NCBI GenBank assembly: GCA_900660155.1
Contig: CABFPE010000041.1
Coordinates: 2,067,544 to 2,131,543 of the forward strand
Source: Hofstenia miamia
Lineage: Eukaryota > Xenacoelomorpha > Acoela > Hofsteniidae
Direction of reading: 5' to 3'
DNA: 64,000 bases
This document shows, piece after piece, positions 60,941 through 64,000 of this stretch. The notes beneath the pieces were generated by a model. That model searched no databases and was not told where the DNA came from. It saw nothing but the letters and a program-made list of their open reading frames with translations. The number at the start of each line of letters is the position of its first letter. Position 1 is the stretch's first letter. A program made the translations under genes and the position numbers.

Positions 60941-62509
60941 CTAATAATATCCAGTTAGATTAACTAAAAATTCTTAAATTTACTATTATCACTGCAATTA
61001 CAAGCAAATTTAACATAGTTTTCGATTATTGAAAAGTAGTAATCAAACTTCTCTTCTTCTCATTAACCATGCTTAGTCGAAATGGTAAACTGAATATTTG
61101 GATTTTAAGGCACATAGTTATTAGACATACATAATATCGGTTTGGAGGTATTTCTGGCTTCTTCTGAGTTGAAAACTAGCAATATTAAAAGCTTAACTAA
61201 AAATACTTACTCGGCAAATGAAAGCTTTCCTGCTCTGTGCAAACCCTTCAAACTTTGCCTTCTAAATTGATTGCCCTAAACATTGGCCTAAAATAAAGGC
61301 TTAAACATTATACACATATAGATTAATTCTATTTCAGATTTTTCTAGAGTATTCATTCAGCAAAAAGCGCAACATTTTAATTGAAATGATAATGATTTCA
61401 GTAATATACTATAGAACGTACCACAAAAGATTTTGTATCATTGGAAGCCATCAAAAACTTATATATCTAGCTCTCGCTCAACTAACAATAACAATCACGT
61501 TCATGAAATTACCAGAGAATAATTAGGTAAGTAAAAGAAAATTGAAAACTTCATGCAATACAAAAGGAAGCTCAAAGTTTGAATAAAATTCTAGAAAAAT
61601 AAACACTAGCTGTGCAAACTGCTATCAAAGAGACACTAAGGAAAGTTATCTAATGCATTAAGCGAATTGAAGTTTCCTAAACTTTCGCGAAAGTTTCTTA
61701 AAACAGTATATTTTGTTTTGAAATTATTTAAATTCAATTATACAAATGAGTCTACATTAAATATAATCGCAGAAAACCTACGACTATATTAAAATTTAAT
61801 TAAAAAACTCTAATGATGGTAAACACATTGGTTTAGACATTAACAAATCGGCTCGCAGTTAGTAAAACTGAATAACGTTTACGGATTTCGTTGAAACAAA
61901 CTCTCGAAGCCAAAACTACGAAACACTAAATAAATTTTTACTCTGAAGTGACAAGTTGCTTTATTTTCTTTTTCCATACCATATACAAGATACCTTTATC
62001 AAAACGGTATACTTTTTCGGCTAACAACAAGCAAATGTTCAAAAGGGTTATAATTATATAAACAGTAGATCAATTATATAAAAAATTACGTGCTGAGAAA
62101 GATATATTTCAAGAACTGCTCTGGAACAATGCAATTGTAATCTAGGATCTTTATACCTCAACCGATCAATGTAATTTTCAAGGGAATGACAAGCCTTTTC
62201 CATGCCCAAATAAGAAAGTCTGTGATTGGGCAAACCCGCTACCACATTACTCATTGGATAGCCAGAAACTGCACAAGTGCAAAAGTCCCAATTACTTTCA
62301 ACTACGTTATGCGAACGGTTGAAGCAATTGCAAGATTGCAGATGGTCACCTTTGAAAACACTACGGGACATCTTGTAATAGCAGCACGAAGCAAGTAAAA
62401 CAGAATGTACCAACGACGACTCCGTAGCCAAGCGAAGCAAATTAGGAGCAAGATCACCACACGGGTGCAAACCAACTAATACAATTCCTGATTTCAATGC
62501 AGACGGAAT
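60676..62509 (-). CDS. METTL25B: METTL25B (RRNAD1)-like protein, C-terminal three exons (5' part outside window)
   Basis: Exons 62509-62090, 61275-61211 and 60940-60676 (reading direction) join in frame with phases 0 and 2 and end in TAA. The joined part begins with VLVGLHPCGDLAPNLLRL, then ASCCYYKM, GYPMSNVVAGLPNHRLSY, ACHSLENYIDRL and LHCSRAVLE, and ends with LAPLLETILLLDRYFYLKEK and SPRN. Motif order and spacing match the METTL25/METTL25B family of predicted Rossmann-fold methyltransferases; the match is closer to METTL25B by recall. The SAM-binding N-terminal part must lie further right; no exon for it is seen up to 64000. Substrate is not known from sequence. Introns are 814 and 270 bp. 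Confidence 0.82.
61211..61275 (-). CDS. METTL25B: METTL25B-like internal exon (65 nt)
   Basis: The acceptor ATGTTTAG ends at 61276 and the donor GA|GTAAGT follows 61211. It encodes GNQFRRQSLKGLHRAGKLSF, a basic stretch that in METTL25B lies between the HCxRAxLE and LxPLxExLLLxDR motifs. The alternative AG upstream (about 61285) would give an in-frame stop. Phases fit both neighbours. Confidence 0.75.
62090..62509 (-). CDS. METTL25B: METTL25B-like exon with GLHPCGDL and GYPMSNVV motifs
   Basis: The acceptor CTAATTTAG ends at 62510 and the exon begins IPSALKSGIVLVGLH. The donor CAC|GTAATT follows 62090 in phase 0. Reading on past this donor adds a hydrophobic tail and a stop, so splicing here is required. 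This is the best-conserved part of the gene seen in the window. Confidence 0.85.
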
Positions 62510-62870
62510 CTAAATTAGCATTTAGTTAATTTACATCAAAATAGCATATACCATGCAGTATGAAAAAATATAAAACGATCATATTTTTGTTCAACCATAT
62601 TGATTTATACTATTTTGTAAGTGCAGTTTTGGCATATTTAAAGGTCTGCAGGTTATATGAAAGATACAATTGTGGATGATTGAGGCTCCACGAATTTTTC
62701 GCTATCACAATAATATTATGCCGTTTAATAGAGAATCGATATTTCTACGAAAATATAACTTTCTATTTACGAGATTTCATCAGGTTAGAGCGATATTAGA
62801 TTCTAAAATATATACTATCAAACTTTAAACAAATTTTTAAGCATTATAATTTACATTTTCTCACCTTTAA

Positions 62871-63418
62871 GGTGGGTTTACAGCTTATCAATGAATTATA
62901 ATACCTCTAAATTGAGAAGAATGCATTGTTGTTGATACGCTGTTTACAGCGTCTCAATTGAACTTGTTTATCACACTTTTATTTGTTATTGATACAGCGT
63001 TTACAGCTGATTAATCCCAATTGAATCTTATAATTCAAAACATTTGGGATTAGAGACATCCGACCGAAACGTTTTTCTTTAACTTTTTCAAGCAATTGGG
63101 TCGTGATCCTTTCCTGTTGCATGCCTAGTTTCGAATGAATATAATGTTTACACTAGCGTAATGACTAATTATGAAAGGAATGAAAGACGAAATATCAAAA
63201 GTGGTTTGATCACGTCTTTCATCTCAATTGTGGAAATATGATCGTCTTTCAAGTGTTTACAGCAGTATTAGCGCAATTGATAAGCTCGATTACGCATTCT
63301 TTTGATTTCATTAGTTTCATTAATTGATCGTCTTTCACGGCTGTTTACAGCTGAATTTGTGCTAATTGAGCACTCGATTGCGAAATATTATATTTCATTG
63401 ATAAGCTGTAAACACACC
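62871..63418. mobile_element. Inverted-repeat element with internal GTTTACAGC repeats
   Basis: The left end GGTGGGTTTACAGCTTATCA and the inverted right end GGTGTGTTTACAGCTTATCA match at 19 of 20. GTTTACAGC recurs at 62876, 62942, 62999, 63255 and 63343, and inverted at 63405-63413. Most copies are followed within about 25 bases by CAATTGA-like sequence. TTA/TAA at the borders would fit a PIF/Harbinger-type insertion. No ORF is present. Confidence 0.6.
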
Positions 63419-64000
63419 GTAAGTAAATAATCGTGTAATCATAAAGAGATCAGATCATACATGCAATTTCTAAATGATTTTTAATATATAATATACATCA
63501 TTTTTTATGATCTTAAATTATCTATATTTTATCTGGCCATTTTCGTAGCCCCCTCCCCAAGATCTGATCAACACCAAATTTGGTGTAGTGACAAACCATT
63601 TTGCGATACAATATGCAAATTATAAGCATATTAACTAGGTTACGCGTTACGTAAACAAATTTTATTAATTTGTCATTATTGATACAAAATGTTAGAAATA
63701 TTACTAAATTGGAATTAAGAGAAAATACTATAATGCAAATAAATCATAGAAAGCATTGAAAATTATGCATTGATTTCAATGTATAGGATTTAAATACAAA
63801 ATCGATATTTTCGAAATCTGTTTTTCATAGACTTTTTTTAAAATCGCTATAACTTTGTAACCCTTAATCCTATCTGCATAATTCTTGCGTCAAAAGTTGA
63901 AGAACAACTTAGAGAAAAAAGTCATAGAAGGATAGCTTATTTAAAAAATAGTCTCTGAGTTATATCTAAAAATATGTAGGAAGAGGAGGGGAGGGGGGTT
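63419..64000. other. Right edge, nothing recognised
   Basis: No exon of the METTL25B-like gene was found here. The end carries a GA-rich purine tract. Confidence 0.45.

Noticed and set aside
62186-62398. 70-codon frame on the + strand
   Set aside because: It is antisense to the conserved METTL25B-like exon.

Overview
The window is animal nuclear DNA, very AT-rich and without operons. It has spliced genes with GT-AG introns, TA microsatellites and assembly gaps, several non-LTR retrotransposons and many small DNA transposons. The phylum cannot be fixed from the sequence. An invertebrate is most likely, given the compact introns, the Jockey/CR1-group LINE and the LIM-homeobox gene.

Two host genes are well supported. 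(1) An LMX1-type LIM-homeobox gene on the + strand: five coding exons between 22750 and 27945 that join in frame into a 405-residue protein (LIM1, LIM2, acidic linker, homeodomain, conserved LMX1 C-terminus). (2) The 3' part of a METTL25B (RRNAD1)-like gene on the - strand: three exons between 62509 and 60676 that join in frame and end at the true C-terminus. Its earlier exons lie beyond the right edge of the window. Weaker coding candidates are an unidentified 149-codon open segment (18886-19332, -), a 55-codon ORF followed by AATAAA (59617-59784, -) and an unidentified Cys/His-rich coding segment inside a terminal-inverted-repeat transposon (33869-34213, -).

Layout. 1-22 kb is a gene-poor upstream region of the LMX1 gene with several small transposon-like elements. 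22.5-28.4 kb is the LMX1 gene. 28.7-32.9 kb is an almost intact two-ORF LINE inserted antisense just downstream, broken only by one frameshift in an A8 run. 33.7-39.2 kb holds a TA-flanked TIR element and two hAT-like non-autonomous elements with 8-bp target duplications, one with a long hairpin element nested in it. 40.4-52.1 kb is made of decayed LINE copies and a deleted mariner, plus two direct duplications that each sit at a single-N assembly join. 54-59.6 kb holds decayed repeats: a tRNA-like SINE head, LINE ORF1-like sequence and a pogo-like transposase. 60.6-62.5 kb is the METTL25B-like gene. A repeat-rich inverted-repeat element follows at 62.9-63.4 kb.

No new multi-gene system was found. 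The items most worth following up are the TIR element with its own unrecognised protein, the homeodomain K17/E52 pairing in the LMX1 protein, the cluster of non-autonomous transposons with subterminal repeats, and the duplications at the assembly joins.
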